Source: Benincasa hispida
Taxonomy: Eukaryota; Streptophyta; Magnoliopsida; Cucurbitales; Cucurbitaceae
Length of the DNA: 64,000 bases
Reading direction: 5' to 3'
Assembly (NCBI RefSeq): GCF_009727055.1
Contig: NC_052349.1
Location: forward strand, 33,385,138-33,449,137
Numbering within the stretch: the first letter of the stretch is position 1; each line of letters begins with the position of its first letter. Shown here in pieces: positions 22,493-32,379 of the stretch. The notes under the pieces are model-generated. The model saw only the letters and a program-made list of their open reading frames with translations. It was not told the origin of the DNA and searched no databases. The position numbers and the translations under genes were made by a program.

Positions 22493-23520
22493 GGATACTA
22501 TTGGCCAACACTGCTTAAGGATGCAATTGACTACGTGATGAAGTGTGACCGGTGCCAGCGCACGGGTAACATTTCATGGAAACATGCGATGCCTATGAAC
22601 ATCATTTTGGAACTAGAGTTGTTCGACGTCTGGGGCATTGATTTTATGGGACCATTCCCACCATCGAATGGTCAAAACTATATTTTACTAGCCGTCGACT
22701 ACGTGTCCAAGTGGGTAGAAACAGTAGCATGCATTACAAGCGATGCGGCGGTAGCCTCTAAATTCCTGAAGAAAAATATTTTCACTCGTTTTGGCACTCC
22801 ACGTGCCATAATAAGTGACGAAGGCTCCCACTTTTTCAATACACTGTCAAAGAATTGTTGCACAAATATAATATCCTCCATAAAGTGGCTACCGCATACC
22901 ATCCGCAGACGAATGGTCAAGTCGAAGTGTCTAACCGAGAGATCAAGCTGATACTGGAGAAGATGGTAAAGCCTTCGCAAAAGGATTGGGCAACAAAGCT
23001 CGACGATGCATTGTAGGCATACCGGACTGCCTATAAGACACCTATAGGCATGTCCCCATATGCGTTGGTATTTGGTAAAGCATGTCATTTACCACTGGAG
23101 CTGGAACACAAAGCGCTGTGGGGTGTGAAGAAGCTAAACTTTGACTTAAGGACAATAGGAGAAGTGAGAAAACTTCAATTGGTCAAGCAAGAGGAATGGA
23201 GAATTAACGTATATGAGAATGCAAAGATCTATAAGGAGCGTGCAAAGCGTTGGCACGAAAAACAAATATACGGCAAGGACCTCCAAGTTGGGCAAAAGGT
23301 CTTACTATTTAACTCACGACTACGACTCTTCCTTGGGAAATTAAAGTCACGTTGGTCCGGACCATTCATAGTCCAAAAGGTATTCCCGCATGGCGCGATC
23401 GAGTTATCTAATGATGACGGAACCAACATATTCAAAGTTAACGAGCAACGAGTGAAACTGTATCGCGGAGAAGGCTGGCATCGCAAAGTCGACTCCATGG
23501 ACCTGAGAAACTCTGAATGA
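22493..23520 (+). pseudogene. int: Gypsy-B integrase (C-C of zinc site, core, C-terminal part)
   Basis: Starts [11 protein letters not shown] with the C-C half of the zinc site (KCDRCQRTG). The rve core follows: D in DFMGPFPP, D in ISDEGSHF and E in [11 protein letters not shown]. The frame shifts near 22850, and the reading continues in other frames. A TAG at 23014-23016 replaces a conserved tryptophan. The frame from 23050 is open to the stop at 23518-23520 and holds [29 protein letters not shown] and the C-terminal LKSRWSGPF domain. The start is uncertain because the upstream sequence is an adapter artefact. Confidence 0.88.
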
Positions 23521-24865
23521 GAAAGAAGTGGGTGGTCCCTGCGTTATCAGGCGATTTAAATTGACCAGGGACGCAAGTTTTGTGAAGTATCCATTGAAAT
23601 CCTAAAATCTTAAACTTATCTCTACTCCTTAGTATTATCATTTCACTATCTTTTTTATTCAAAAAAAAAAAAAAAAGCGATTGTGCTGAACGATTACGGT
23701 AAGAAATTTTGTTAACTCTTTTTTTAAAAATATTATTTGACCCTCTCGATGTTTTTCTTGCAACGATCGAGGTGAATGATTGCGGAGGCACTACCGAAGA
23801 CGCAACTACTTAATTTCGTCACCACAATCCAAAGAAAGTAGATCGCCGCAAAGCAGGATACGTCAGCAAATAATGCAGGTGACAACACAAATTTGGGGGT
23901 TGTATTTTTCCTTGACTTTATACCAAATTCTGCACTATTGCATTGCATTTTAATTTTGAAAATTTTATCATCGCATCCTCTTTGGTTACTGCAATCATTT
24001 AACATTGATCAATTTAGTAAGTCGCCGCATGCTTTCTCTTTGCCAATTATGAGTTCAATGATGAAACACATGCTTCTATTTTTTCGTATACACTAGAGTC
24101 AACTTAATTTTAGGACAGTCATCTCATGAAATATTTCTAGAAGTTAGTAGTCTGTTAGCTTTCTTTCAAACTGACCCTTTACCAAACTTCCTAAGAATAT
24201 CACATGACTTCTTTCACTCTTTTGGCAATGAGGACATTGCCGCATTTTAAATTTGGGGGTGAGGTAGGTATTTATTTTCGACCTTTCTATTTTTAGCTCT
24301 ATCTAAATAAAAAATCATAACGTTGCAATCAGATCCTAATCTTAGTTGGATGTTTGCATGACACACGTGGGGGCAAGTCAAAACGAAGGTAGGAATCGTG
24401 AACAACACAGAAATAAATGACCGTAACTCCGCTGCCAAGTAGGTATGAAGTTTAGTCTGAGAAAGAGCGCCTTGCTCGTAGTTGGATGTCCGCATGACAC
24501 ACGTGGGGGCAAGCCAAAATGAAGGTGAGGCACTTGGATCAGTGCAAGGTCGGAGAGAAAAAAAAAATAATGCTTAAAATACGCAAGGATAAAAAATCAT
24601 TTAACACCCCAGTGAAAAAGTTTTTTGGAAAAAAAAATCATGCGATGTCCTGGAATCTAGTAAAGTCTTTTTGAAGGTTAAACTTACGATCACTAAATTT
24701 TAGAAATATTTTAAGAAGAGACCTGAATAAGAATTAAGGAAATTTTGGTGCATAGGATTTGAATGAGGTATCCTTGAGAAATCTAGGAAAAGGGATTGCG
24801 GACGACTTTCTATAGAAAATCTTTAGCTTATGCTTGGGGACAAGCATTTTTTAAATTTGAGGATG
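23521..24865 (+). other. Gypsy-B 3' UTR with PPT-like tracts and paired direct repeats
   Basis: Collinear with the Gypsy-A 3' UTR (29021-30307). It holds AAATTTGGGGGTT at about 23889, a GAGGACATTG...AAATTTGGGGGTG module at 24226-24262, and a diverged terminal form (AAATTTGAGGATG) at 24829-24865 against the LTR. Two direct repeats of about 50 bp begin AGTTGGATG at 24344 and 24480. No gene is visible; frames here are short and domain-free. Confidence 0.75.
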
Positions 24866-26224
24866 TGATAACGGGTAGAAATGCACATTATTACAGTGCA
24901 AAGTTATTAAACAATGAAGGTTTGCATTGATAAAATATATATAATTGTGTCCATAAAGCATTAAGTCCACAATTAATGCCATCCCATCAGTGCAATCATA
25001 AGAGAGAAGCAACCTTTCACATCATAAGAGAGAAGCAGCCTTTCACCCCAAAGCTCTATAAATATTGAAGGTAACCTTCAGTGAAGGAGTTCAGACAGTT
25101 AGATAATTTTCCCTTAGATAGAATTAGCCTTGCTCTTAGTTTTTCTTTTACTTCGAAGGCAGAGCAAGAGAAGGGAAGAGATGCTGGAAGATCGCTATGG
25201 TCAGCTCGAGAGAGAACCCAGAGGCATGGAAAAGCAGAGAGAGGGCCAACTCTCGCGAGAGTGAGACTATCTTTTGAATAGAGTAGAGAAGAACAGTGTA
25301 AAAAGCCTTGGGAAGCAAGAGAATGCTACTAGGCTCTTTATTCTCATTTCGCATTGTTATTTTGTATTTCAACTTTATATCTATAAAATGGAACTTGCTT
25401 ATCTACATCTGTTCACTATCTTAAAAGCACGCGTGAGTAGCTAAATCTATTGAATGAGTTGAGAAGAACTAAGCTAACATGACCTAGGATCTTCATCGCA
25501 TGCGATTGTCTTGTCTTATGTTGCACCCAACACCCTTTTAGAGCTACTCGAGAGAGAGTCTAAAGAAAGAACCTAAGACTTGAAAGAGCTAGGTTAGAAT
25601 CTAGACTCGAGAGAGCAAGATTAGATATGCATAAGTAAGAGATAGGGACTTAGAGATAAGCTCTGTTTGCCAACATACATCGCATACACCCTAGAGATAG
25701 GTTATGATATTATACGGTTGCCTTTTTTGTGTTTGTGTCATTTGTCATCGCATAAATAAGAATAGAGGCTTATGTGTAGGTCCTATAGACTTATCGCATA
25801 TATCGCATGCGTTCTAGAAATAGAGGCCGTAGCATTTGCATTGAGAGATGATATGCTATTGTATGTGTGTTGCATGATTGCATAACATGAACGCATCCTA
25901 GGAAGTATTAGCTGAACCCCTTCTTAACCCGTTCCCCGCATATTCATCGCATCTTTTGTATTATCAACTCTTGTCTTAACTCCGCCGCATACTTTTTATT
26001 ACCGTAAACAACAACCCAAAAACAACTCTTGATTTATTGGTTACCGCAAAGTCTTCTTAAAAATTATCACCGCATACCGTTTTCCCCAGTCCCTGAGTTC
26101 GGCCCTGGACTTACCAGGAAACTCAGTGGGATTTATACTTGGATTCTACTAAAAAACTTGTTGCTCAACGCATATCCATCACCGCAATTCATTTCATAAT
26201 TTCACCACATAAAATAACGCATCA
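24866..26224 (+). repeat. Gypsy-B 3' LTR with internal deletion
   Basis: 1359 bp, starting TGATAACGGGTAG and ending ATAACGCATCA. Relative to the 5' LTR it lacks about 325 bp after ATTAAGTCCACAATTAATG, and it has a short tandem duplication (CATAAGAGAGAAGCA) near 24995-25045. The TATA box is at 25057-25064. Confidence 0.9.
25057..25064 (+). promoter_or_regulatory. TATA box of Gypsy-B 3' LTR
   Basis: TATAAATA in AGCTCTATAAATATT. Conserved, though the U3 upstream of it is mostly deleted here. Confidence 0.6.
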
Positions 26225-27094
26225 GCTACAAGAAGAACAAGAAAATGCGCTGCTTAACATTCTGAAGATTTACATAAAAGCAATCGGATAGACGCTAGCA
26301 GATATAAGAGGAATCAGCCCAACATACTGCATGCATAGAATACGTCTCAAAGAAAACCAAAAAGGGTCTATCGACCTCGACGCAGACTGAACCCTACAAT
26401 GAAGGAGGTTGTGAAAAAAGAGATAATTAAATGGTTGGACGCAGGCATTATATACACAATTGCCGATAGCACGTGGGTCAGCCCCGTGTAATGTATGCCC
26501 AAGAAGGGAGGAATGATGGTAGTCCCAAATGCAAACATTGAATTAATACTAATGAGGACCGTTATTGGCTGGTGGATCTGCATGGACTACCACAAACTCA
26601 ATGCGGCGACAAAGAAGGACCATTTTCCCTTGCCTTTTATTGACCAGATGCTAGACCGCCTAGCAGGAAATGATTACTTCTGTTTTCTGGATGTGTATGC
26701 GGGCTACAACCAAATAATGATCGCTCCTGAAGACCAAGAGAAAACCACATTCACCTGCCCATACGGAACGTTTGCTTTTCGTCGCATGCCGTTCGGATTA
26801 TGCAATGCGCTGAGCACGTTCCAGAGGTGCATGATGGTCATCTTCTCTGAGTATCTTGAGGATTCAGTGAAAGTTTTTATGGACGGCTTCTCGGTTTACG
26901 AGCAAACGTATGAAGTATGTCTGAAAAACTTGGAGAAGATACTAAGGAGATGTGAAGAGATAAATCTTGTGCTGAATTGGGAGAAGTGCCACTTCTTGGT
27001 GCATGAAGGTATCGTGCTCGGGCACAAAGTTTCCAAGGAAGGGCTGGAGGTGGATAAGAGACCATTGAAAAGCTTCCACCTCCAGAAAATGTGA
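26225..27094 (+). pseudogene. Gypsy-A reverse transcriptase, broken
   Basis: Polyprotein text resumes right after Gypsy-B with EEQENALLNIL and TLADIRGISPTYCMH, interrupted by stops near 26291, 26386 and 26490. The frame 26495-27094 holds the RT fingers and palm: CMDYHKLNAATKKDHFPLPF, YNQIMIAPEDQEKTTFTCP and FRRMPFGLCNA. The catalytic F-M-D-D loop reads FMDG at 26876-26887, so the second catalytic aspartate is glycine and polymerase activity should be lost even without the stops. The enzyme would copy element RNA into cDNA. Confidence 0.92.
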
Positions 27095-27751
27095 AGGCTG
27101 TCAGGAGTTTCCTGGGACATGCAGAGTTTTACCGTCGTTTTGTGAAGGAATTTTCGAAGATTGCTCGACCATTGAGTACATTGCTGGAGGCCGATAGAAT
27201 ATTTGACTTTGATTCACAATGCCTCAAGGCATTCAAAATACTTAAGAACGCATTGATAACTGCACTTGTGTTGATTGAACCTGACTAAACAAAGCCATTT
27301 GAGCTAATGTGCGATGCTAGCGGTTATGTAATGGTGGTAGTGCTAGCACAGAAGAGAAAGACAATGCTACACCTCATCACATATGCGAGTAGAACATTGA
27401 ACTCTGCCCAAGCAAATTACACTACCACTGAAAAGGAACTTCTTGCGGATCTTTGTGCTGGAAAAATATAGAGCCTATTTGTTGGGATCCAAAGTGATAG
27501 TTCACACCGACCACTCAGAAATCAAATATTTAATGACCAAGAAAGATGCAAAGTCGAGGTTAATTCAATGGGTTCTCCTCCTCTAAGAATTCAACATGGA
27601 AATCATTGACCGCAAGGGAACGGAGAACCAGGTTGCAGACCACCTATCAAGATTAGAGAATCTGGAAGTAGACCACAACCAATCGAAGTTGAACGCATTC
27701 TTTTCAGGTGAGTAACTGTTCAAAATTGAAGAATTACCATGGTACACAGAT
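27091..27751 (+). pseudogene. Gypsy-A RT connection and RNase H remnant
   Basis: The segment RSFLGHAEFYRRFVKEFSKI marks the RT thumb/connection, and LMCDASGYV (near 27307) begins RNase H with its first catalytic aspartate. [21 protein letters not shown] follows. The frame then breaks several times (near 27285, 27450 and 27580), and [10 protein letters not shown] and VADHLSRLE can be followed only across frames. RNase H would remove template RNA during cDNA synthesis. Confidence 0.82.
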
Positions 27752-29020
27752 GTGGTCAATTATCTGGTCTGTGAACAATTTTTGGAAAATTACACAGCCC
27801 ATCAAAAGAGGCGGTTTATGCACAAATGTAAATCCTATTATTGGGATGAGCCAAATATTTACAAGAGGGGGTCAGACCAGATCTTGCGTCTATGTGTGCC
27901 TGAAACTGCTTATCAATGCATACTGTCCCAATGCCATGACTCACCGTATGGTGGACATTTTGGAGGTCAACGCACAACAGCAAAAGTGTTACAAAGCGGG
28001 TATTTTTGGCCGACTCTATTCAAGGATGCAAGAGACTATTCTATGAGATGCGACAAGTGCCAATGCACGAGAAACATTTCATGGAAGAATGCGATGCCAA
28101 TGAATGTTATATTAGAATTGGAACTCTCCGACGTGTGGGGCATAGACTTTATGGGACCATTCCCACCATCAAATGGTCACAAGTATATTCTGTTGGCCGT
28201 CGATTATGTCTCCAAGTGGGTTGAAGCGGTACCATGTGTCACAAGTGATACGATGATAGTCTCCAAATTCTTGAGAAGAAATATCTTCACTTGTTTTGGC
28301 ACCCCACGTGCCATAATAAATGATGGCTCCCACTTTGTCAATGGCGTCATCAACAAACTGCTACTCAAGTATAATATCCACCATAAGGTCACCACCGCAT
28401 ACCATCCATAGACAAATGGCCAAGCCGAGGTGTCTAATAGGGAAATCAAACTGATCCTAGAGAAGGAGGTGAATCATTCACGCAAAGATTGGGGCATGAA
28501 GCTGGACGATGCCTTGTGGGCATACAAGACCGCCTATAAAACACCTATAGGAATGTCCCCGTATGCACTGTTGTTTAGGAAGGCATGTCACTTACTGCTG
28601 GAATTGGAGCACAAAGCACTGTGGGCAGTGAAGAAGCTCAATTTTGATTTGAAGACTGTAGGGGAGGAAAGAAAACTTCAGTTGCTCGAGCTAGACGAAT
28701 GGAGAATTCAAGCATATAAAAATGCCAAGTTCTACAAGGAACACGCAAAACGTTGGCATGACAAATGATTATACGAAAAGAATCTCTAGGTTGGACAGAA
28801 GGTCTTGTTATACAATTCTCGGCTATGACTTTTTCCCGGAAAATTAAAGTCACGCTTGTCCAGACCATTTATAATCAAAGAAGTATTCCCGCACGGTGTG
28901 GTCGAATTAACCAATGAAGAAGGGACCAGCGCATTCAAGGTCAACGGGCAAAGAGTCAAGATATATCACGGAGGAAACTTGCATAGTGAGAAAACCTTCG
29001 TGGACCTAAGGAATTCCTGA
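27752..29020 (+). pseudogene. int: Gypsy-A integrase, in-frame stops
   Basis: The frame 27752-28411 has the H-H-C-C zinc site ([11 protein letters not shown] ... MRCDKCQC) and the rve core with D in DFMGPFPP and D in INDGSHF, where one residue after the D is deleted relative to Gypsy-B. A TAG at 28409-28411 interrupts in frame, and coding resumes with [12 protein letters not shown], which keeps the catalytic E. The frame runs to 28768, then has further stops in the C-terminal region (LFPGKLKS, AFKVNGQRVK) up to about 29020. Confidence 0.92.
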
Positions 29021-30307
29021 CTAAAGAAGAAATGAGCAGTTCTTGTTATAATATGCGGTACAAACTCACCAGGGACGCATTTTTTGAAGTATCCTTTTGA
29101 TATCTTTATTTCATGAACTTAATTTACCTTTTTGTACAAACACTACTCTTTAAAATTATCAACTTTGTCTTTCATATTTTTGACCCTCATGATTTTTTTA
29201 GCAACGATAGTAGTAAACGATTGCGGTGGAGCTACGCGATAACCTAAAAATGCACAACCAGTTCGTTCAGTCCATCGCAATCGAAGAATCAACCCGTCGC
29301 AAAGAAGGATGCGATCAAAGATGATGCAGGCAACAGAGAAAATTTGGGGGTTGTATCTTTTTTTGACTTTTTATTCCAAATTTTGCACTCTCGTATCTCA
29401 TTTTGACATTGCTAATTTTATCATCGCGTCCTCTTTAGTTTGGCACAATCACTGAATGTTGATTACTTTGTTTAGTCACCGCATTTTTTTCTGTACCAAT
29501 TATGATTTCAATGATGAAACTCATGCCTCTATTTCTCATCGCATATACTAGAATCAACTTAATTTCAGGATGACCAATTCATGAAACATTTCTAGAAGTT
29601 AGTGGTCCACCAGCTTTCTTTTAAAATGATTTTTACAAAAATTCCTAAGAGCATCGCATGAGTCATTTCAGTCTATCAGCAATGAGGACATTGCTGCGTA
29701 TAAATTTGGGGGTGCCAGTATTCATTTTCAACCTTGCCACTTTTAGACATTTAAAAAAAAATCATAACGTTGAGATCGGATCCTACTCGTAGTTGGATGT
29801 CTGCATGACACCTGTGGGGGCAAGCCAAAACGAAGGTGGGAATAGTGATCAATGCATAAATCAAGTGATTGCAACTTTGCTGCGAAATAAAATAGGCATG
29901 AGTTTAGACTGAGAAAGAGCGCCTTGCTTGTAGTTGGATGCTCGCATGACACCCATGGGGGCAAGCTAAAACGAAGGCTAGGCACTTGGATCAGCGCAAG
30001 ATCACAAAAAGAATATCTAAACTGTGCAAGGATAAAAATCATTTGGAAACACCCCGGTTGGAAAAAGTTTTGAAATAAATCATGCGATGTCTTGGAAATA
30101 AGTAAAGTATTTTTGAAGGTTAAGCTTGCAGTCCCTAAGTATTAGAAATGCTTTAGGAAGAGACCAGGATAGAAATTAAGAAGATTTTGGTTCATAAAAT
30201 TTGAATAACGCACCTCGAGAAATCTAGGTAGGGAAAAGGTGGCTGACTCTCTAAAGAAAATCTTTAGTTTATGCTTGAGGATAAGCATTGTTTTAAATTT
30301 GGGGGTG
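29021..30307 (+). other. Gypsy-A 3' UTR with PPT and paired direct repeats
   Basis: Contains AATTTGGGGGTTG near 29341, a GAGGACATTG...AAATTTGGGGGTG module at 29679-29716, and the terminal module GCTTGAGGATAAGCATTG...AAATTTGGGGGTG at 30271-30307 against the LTR, the likely polypurine tract. Direct repeats of about 50 bp begin AGTTGGATG at 29791 and 29932. No gene is seen. Confidence 0.8.
29791..29982. repeat. Pair of about 50-bp direct repeats conserved in Gypsy-A, -B and -D
   Basis: Both copies read AGTTGGATG, then GCATGACACC, GGGGGCAAGC and AAAACGAAGG. They start 141 bp apart, against 136 bp in Gypsy-B (24344, 24480). Gypsy-D has both on the other strand at 48829-48872 and 48981-49017. Confidence 0.8.
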
Positions 30308-30789
30308 TGAAAACGGGTATAAATGCACGTTATTACAACGCAAATAAGTAAAACAATGAGGGAATGTGATGGTAAAAATATATAAAATCATGTCCAAAAG
30401 TGTTAAACTGAGAATATTTCGATCGCATGCGCTCATTGCATAAAAGCAGCTAATTTACTTATTTTTGTTCAGGAAAAATGCGTTGGCACAAGTAAAATTA
30501 CGATCCAAGGAATTAGGCATCCGTGCGCATTGAAAGATTGTTATCGCGAGAAGTTGCTCAAGAAGGTGGCCGCATAAAGATGGCGCATCAAGGTGAAAGC
30601 ATAATAAATCATGATGGGATGGAAAGCTAATGGCGGTCGAATTCGAATTTAGTTGACAAGCCGTTAACAAAACACTGTAGCAAGTACACTGAACTTTCGG
30701 TGACCATTAATCGGCACATAAGAGCAGGAGATTTAATGACTGCCCATCATTGCAATCATTAGAGAGAAAAGCTTCTTCACCCTAAGCTC

Positions 30790-30797
30790 TATAAATA
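30790..30797 (+). promoter_or_regulatory. TATA box of Gypsy-A 3' LTR
   Basis: TATAAATA in AGCTCTATAAATACC, matching the 5' LTR. It could drive read-out transcription into Gypsy-C sequence. Confidence 0.65.
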
Positions 30798-31321
30798 CCG
30801 AAGGCCACCATCATTAAAGGAGTTTTCCATATATATTGAATAAAGATCATATAAACAATAGATAGCCGTTAATCTGTTCATAGTTATTCTTATATTGAGA
30901 ATATGAAAACGAGCGAAGAGAAGAAGATGCTGAGAGACCATTCCTGGATAGCTCGAAAGACTGCCGGGAAGTGTTACAAAAGGAGAAAGGGCCAACACTT
31001 ACGAAAGCAAGGATATTCATCTGGGCAGAGTTGGAGTGAAAGACAGTGTAAAAGGCCACGGGAAGCAAGACATTGCTACCAGGCTTCTTATCTCTACTTT
31101 CTATTGCAATTCTGTATTTTGCATTTAATTTATACACAATGAAAATCTCATTTCAACTTATGTTCAATCTCCCCATACTTCACATGAGTAGCTAAATTTC
31201 CGAATGGGTTGATAAGTACTTAGCTACCATGACCTAAGATTTTCACTTTATGCGATCATCTCGTCTTATGTATGCGTCATTCACCCTTTAGAGATACTTG
31301 AGAGAGTAGTCTAAAGAAAGG

Positions 31322-31400
31322 ATCTAGACTTTAGAGAGTCAGATTAGAATCTAGGCTTGAGAGAGTCAGATTAGAATCTAGGCTTGAGAGAGTCAGATTA
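31322..31400. repeat. 27-bp tandem repeat, three units
   Basis: The unit contains GAATCTAGGCTTGAGAG and AGTCAGATTA. Three units occur here against two in the 5' LTR (13380-13435). Confidence 0.75.
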
Positions 31401-31998
31401 GAACCGCATAAGCAAGAGATAGAAACTTAGACATAAGTTTTGTTTGCTATTATGCATCGCATGCACCCTAGAAATAGGATATGATAGTATGCGGTCACCT
31501 TGTGTATGCGTGCATCATTCATCATTGCATAGATAAGAATAGAGGCTTAGACATAAGTCCTATCGACTTTATCGTATACATTGCATCCGTCCTAGAAATA
31601 GGAACTATGGCATTTGCATTGAGAGATGACATGCTGTTGTGTGTGTATAGCATGATCGCATAACGTGAACGCAATCTTAGGAAGTGTTAACTAAATCCTT
31701 TCTCAACCCATTCATCGCATACTCATTGTAATTCTCGATTTCATCAACTTCTTACTCAAATCCGTCGTATAGGAAATATACTTAAACGAAACGCTAACCA
31801 ACTTATTTGTTTTCGCCACCGCAAATGAATCAAATTTACTGTTGCATAGTAACATAGTAGTCCCTGTGTTCGACCCTGAATTTACCAGGAAACCTAATGA
31901 GATTTATACTTGGATCTTATTAGGAAAACTTGCACGTGCAACACATAACACATCACCGCAACTCACATCGTATTTGCATTACCATTTACAATGCATCA

Positions 31999-32379
31999 TA
32001 CACCTAGCCAAGGGTGCCTAAAACTCACACACCTAAAAATTAGAAGGCATCGGTTTTATCTAGAGGGCTAGCTTTCACACTCAACCGCCAGGAACCTAAC
32101 CATTTTTTTCTTGTGGGCCCTAACTAGATATGGCGGAGGTAGCTCTTTTAACCTCTATCCATGCACACACACACTCTATGTATTTTTTTATAAGCAAGCC
32201 GGTAATTACCTCATTTTTTTTCTTTAGCAAAAGATTTTTATTTTTTTTTACCCTTGATCACACACCAGACCTATTTTTTTTCCTCATCGTCTAACTTTAC
32301 TCTAAGGCACTAAAGGTTACTCCTAAGCCACAAGTGGGCCTTTCGAGGTGACAACGAAAATCTGAGAAGGATAACCCTG
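31999..32379 (-). other. Gypsy-C 3' UTR, middle part
   Basis: Resumes Gypsy-C after Gypsy-A. CAAGGGTGCC, TAGAGGGCTAGC...TCACACTC and GGCCCTAACTAGATATG match Gypsy-E at 58517-58645. It ends at the copia-type solo LTR and continues at 34433. No gene is seen. Confidence 0.75.

Larger units (their letters stand above)
16708..26224 (+). mobile_element. Gypsy-B: Athila-like element nested in Gypsy-A pol, TSD GCTAC
   Basis: LTRs are 16708-18391 and 24866-26224, both starting TGA and ending GCATCA. The TSD GCTAC is perfect at 16703-16707 and 26225-26229. Removing the element rejoins the Gypsy-A polyprotein reading (VIISSVLL then EEQENALLNIL). The PBS is at 18398 and a PPT-like tract precedes 24866. 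As assembled, only gag and the integrase end remain; protease, reverse transcriptase and RNase H are missing. A solo LTR (19403-22258) sits in gag and a library adapter lies at 22455. It is closely related to Gypsy-A in LTR ends, gag and 3' UTR. Confidence 0.92.
12347..31998 (+). mobile_element. Gypsy-A: full-length Athila-like element, split by Gypsy-B
   Basis: The two LTRs (12347-14028 and 30308-31998) are about 1.69 kb, begin TG and end in GCATTA or GCATCA. A tRNA-Asp-type PBS follows the left LTR, and a PPT (AAATTTGGGGGTG) precedes the right one. Gag, protease, reverse transcriptase, RNase H and integrase follow in gypsy order. The target duplication is AACAC (12342-12346) against TACAC (31999-32003), one mismatch. 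The flanks rejoin: CAAAGAGAAACAC plus CTAGCCAAGGGTGCC aligns with uninterrupted Gypsy-E sequence near 58495-58530. Gypsy-B is inserted between protease and reverse transcriptase. Excluding Gypsy-B and one TSD copy, the element is about 10.1 kb. Stops and frameshifts occur throughout. Confidence 0.92.
30308..31998 (+). repeat. Gypsy-A 3' LTR
   Basis: 1691 bp, starting TGAAAACGGGTAT and ending AATGCATCA, then TSD copy TACAC. Collinear with 12347-14028. Contains a third copy of a 27-bp tandem unit. Frames within it (30455-31142, 31481-31663) are shared by the 5' copy only as LTR sequence and have no domain. Confidence 0.9.
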
